From IMG/VR virus record IMGVR_UViG_3300020389_000003, positions 1-23,565 of that record: a stretch of DNA of 23,565 bases, one strand, 5' to 3'. Of this stretch, positions 22,220-23,565 are shown one piece after another. The position numbers and the translations under genes are program-made. The notes beneath the pieces are model-generated. The model searched no databases, had not been told where the DNA came from, and saw nothing but the letters and a program-made list of their open reading frames with translations. This DNA is from a virus. How positions within the stretch are numbered: the first letter of the stretch is position 1; each line of letters opens with the position of its first letter.

Positions 22220-22452
22220 ATAAAGCACGACTAATTAAACGAATCAGCAAGGCCCGCAAGGACGCGGGCTTGTCTGTTAATGCTGCCGCGGCCCTGGTGG
22301 ATTGCAGCGATATGGCAACGCGCGGCAGTAAGCTGACACAGCCCAGCTGGGCACGCATCGAAGCAGGCCAGCAAAACCCTACATGGGATACCCTGTTTGG
22401 TATGGCTGCTGCCGTGGGCCTGCGGGTGGATATATCTGTAGACAGATCATGA
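22216..22452 (+). CDS. Cro/C1-type helix-turn-helix regulator
   Basis: 78 aa starting with GTG inside the previous stop. The sequence fits XRE/HTH_3: RISKARKDAGLSVNAAAALV, then an unusually long loop (DCSDMATRGSKLTQ), PSWARIEAGQQNPTWDTLF, and a GMAAAVGLRVDI end. Likely a transcription regulator. As no lysogeny genes are seen, it need not be a lysogenic repressor. Its stop lies tail-to-tail with the minus-strand gene: the palindrome TCATGA (22447-22452) supplies both stop codons. Confidence 0.85.
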   Translation: MNKARLIKRISKARKDAGLSVNAAAALVDCSDMATRGSKLTQPSWARIEAGQQNPTWDTLFGMAAAVGLRVDISVDRS

Positions 22453-23163
22453 CAGCGGCATCGGTTCAAACAATGCCTGCCGTCCACCCAGGACGATACC
22501 GCAACCAATTACTGGTTTGGCTGTGAATTTCTTGCCATAGTCCATTGCCATTGTTTCATGATCCACGCCACAGCCAGTTGATAGGCCGAACACGATGGCA
22601 TCTTGGTTCGCATAGTAGCTGCACCCTGCCTGACTATGCAGATGGCCCTGCACCCAGGGCGTAAAGTTTTCTTTAGCATTCTTCAGTGCTGCCTGCTGCC
22701 CGCCTTTACCCCTGTCACCGTGGGCATACGTTACACCGTCGTATACGTAGGTTGCATAGCGGGGCAGCCATTGCCAGTTGGGCGTTTCCCAGATGCGGGC
22801 GTATGAACGCAACAGTTCAACAGGGATACCGCTACTGCGGGCCTGGCGTGCTGGTAGGTCGTCGTGATTGCCTGTCAGTACGGTACAGCGGGGGAATGCA
22901 GTATAGAGCTGCTGCACCTGGCCCATCGCCTTATGGTATTCATCGCCAGCAGCAGGCAGGGCGGGGTTACGTTCGTGGTAGCTGATACCGGCCCAGTCTA
23001 CGACGTCGCCGATGTGGATAACCTTACGGCACTTCCAGCGTTTACGCATGGCTACCAGGAACTGTACATAGCCAGGCAGCATGGCAGGACAGTGGGTGTC
23101 GCCGATAACTAGAACGTTCAATGGATGGCATCCAGTGGAACATGCGATCCCCACGTATTTCAT
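22447..23163 (-). CDS. Metallophosphoesterase
   Basis: 238 aa; the only minus-strand gene. Calcineurin-type motifs are complete: GDTH (Asp22, His24), GDVVD (Asp53, Asp56), GNHD (98-101), HGD (148-150) and GHLH (173-176). Two metal ions would be bound, and the enzyme would hydrolyse a phosphoester; the substrate is unknown (nucleotide, cyclic nucleotide or nucleic acid end). The ATG at 23163 lacks a ribosome site; a TTG at 23121 that starts at NVLVIGDTHCP is an alternative giving 224 aa. Opposite orientation suggests an acquired cargo gene. Confidence 0.88.
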   Translation of the reverse strand: MKYVGIACSTGCHPLNVLVIGDTHCPAMLPGYVQFLVAMRKRWKCRKVIHIGDVVDWAGISYHERNPALPAAGDEYHKAMGQVQQLYTAFPRCTVLTGNHDDLPARQARSSGIPVELLRSYARIWETPNWQWLPRYATYVYDGVTYAHGDRGKGGQQAALKNAKENFTPWVQGHLHSQAGCSYYANQDAIVFGLSTGCGVDHETMAMDYGKKFTAKPVIGCGIVLGGRQALFEPMPLS

Positions 23164-23199
23164 TGTTGATGAACTGCACGTAATAGCAACAATAGCAGT

Positions 23200-23511
23200 A
23201 TGCCAATGGCCGCGAACTACTTATGCAGTAAGTGCAAGAAGCCTAGCTGCAAGTGCGCACGTTACAGCCAGAAGCACCGCACCAGCCCAGCAAAACGCGG
23301 CTATGGCCGCATGTGGCAGCGGGCCAGGCTGGTCTACCTGAAAGCGAACCCGCTATGCAAAACGTGCAGCAGTAAGGGGAAGACAAGGCAGGCAACTGTT
23401 GTGGATCACATCATTCCGCATCGTGACGACATCAAAGTATTTTGGGATACCAGCAACTGGCAGCCGCTGTGTATCTGGTGCCACAACAGCAAGACTGCCC
23501 GCGGGCAGTAG
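23200..23511 (+). CDS. HNH endonuclease
   Basis: 103 aa. Zinc-type HNH: CKKPSCKC and CKTC pairs, then VVDHIIPHRDD (His) and NWQPLCIWCHNSKT. In HK97-like phages this protein lies just before the small terminase and helps cos cleavage during packaging. Here it is at the right end of the window, opposite the small terminase at the left end. An alternative ATG at 23206 would give 101 aa. Confidence 0.9.
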   Translation: MPMAANYLCSKCKKPSCKCARYSQKHRTSPAKRGYGRMWQRARLVYLKANPLCKTCSSKGKTRQATVVDHIIPHRDDIKVFWDTSNWQPLCIWCHNSKTARGQ

Positions 23512-23523
23512 GGGGCGGGGGGG
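23511..23523 (+). repeat. G5-C-G7 tract
   Basis: GGGGG, C, GGGGGGG begins at the last base of the HNH stop codon and ends five bases before an ATG at 23529, again at a Shine-Dalgarno position. Confidence 0.75.
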
Positions 23524-23528
23524 TGCAA

Positions 23529-23565
23529 ATGTTAGGAACTGGACCAACAGAAGAACGCACACTCA
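23529..23565 (+). CDS. Start of a partial reading frame at the window edge
   Basis: ATG with a G-rich upstream tract; only twelve codons are visible (MLGTGPTEERTL). If base 23565 is joined to base 1, the frame runs on to TGA at 33-35 and gives 23 residues, ending five bases before the small terminase ATG. It may be a leader peptide, or the ATG may be unused. Confidence 0.3.
   Translation, partial: MLGTGPTEERTL

Noticed and set aside
1-23565. tRNA genes, CRISPR arrays, insertion sequences
   Set aside because: No cloverleaf-like segment, no regularly spaced repeat-spacer pattern and no transposase or terminal inverted repeat was recognised; without a scan, a missed tRNA cannot be excluded.

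Overview
The window looks like a small tailed-phage genome (siphovirus type, HK97-like head, long tail with a fairly short tape measure) and is probably complete or nearly so. Almost every gene is on the + strand, packed with ATGA, TAATG or short overlaps. Gene order is canonical: small and large terminase, portal, protease, capsid, connectors, tail tube, tail chaperones, tape measure, tail tip and fibres. An HNH endonuclease gene at the right end would sit just upstream of the small terminase if the ends were joined, which is the usual HNH-TerS-TerL order. I cannot identify the host. Composition is moderately GC-rich. The beta-solenoid and Cys-rich tail proteins recall environmental bacteria such as Planctomycetes, but that is only an impression. 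No integrase, DNA polymerase, tRNA, CRISPR array or recognisable endolysin was found.

Layout: 1-9292 holds packaging, head, connector, tail tube and tail chaperone genes, including a lambda G/GT-type pair with an in-frame A AAA AAC slippery site. 9276-15529 holds the tape measure, a large unknown tail protein, a beta-solenoid-like protein, a coiled-coil fibre-like protein, a cysteine-rich protein and a glycosyltransferase with a zinc-ribbon N-terminus. 15544-16589 holds four small membrane-protein genes (lysis candidates), interrupted by a strongly structured segment. That segment has a promoter-like sequence, three hairpins and a very strong intrinsic terminator, and is a candidate small RNA. 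16590-16669 is a probable early control region. 16670-18368 holds small DNA-binding and zinc-binding proteins. 18253-20552 is the recombination/replication block: a candidate single-strand annealing protein, SSB, a PD-(D/E)XK nuclease and an O-like replication initiator. 20553-22452 holds small accessory genes, a methyltransferase remnant, a Holliday-junction-resolvase-like nuclease and a Cro/C1-type regulator. 22447-23163 is the only minus-strand gene (metallophosphoesterase). 23200-23565 holds the HNH gene and the start of one more reading frame.

The strongest non-gene signals are these. First, 22-bp iterons inside the replication gene, read in all three frames and flanked by a 51-base purine tract, form a likely lambda-type origin. 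Second, 16004-16164 is a candidate phage small RNA. Third, there is a programmed -1 frameshift in the tail chaperone. Fourth, three consecutive replication genes all end in Pro-Phe, as SSB C-terminal tips do. Fifth, G7-G8 tracts sit at the translation starts of two tail genes and of the last partial frame, and inside a regulator gene.
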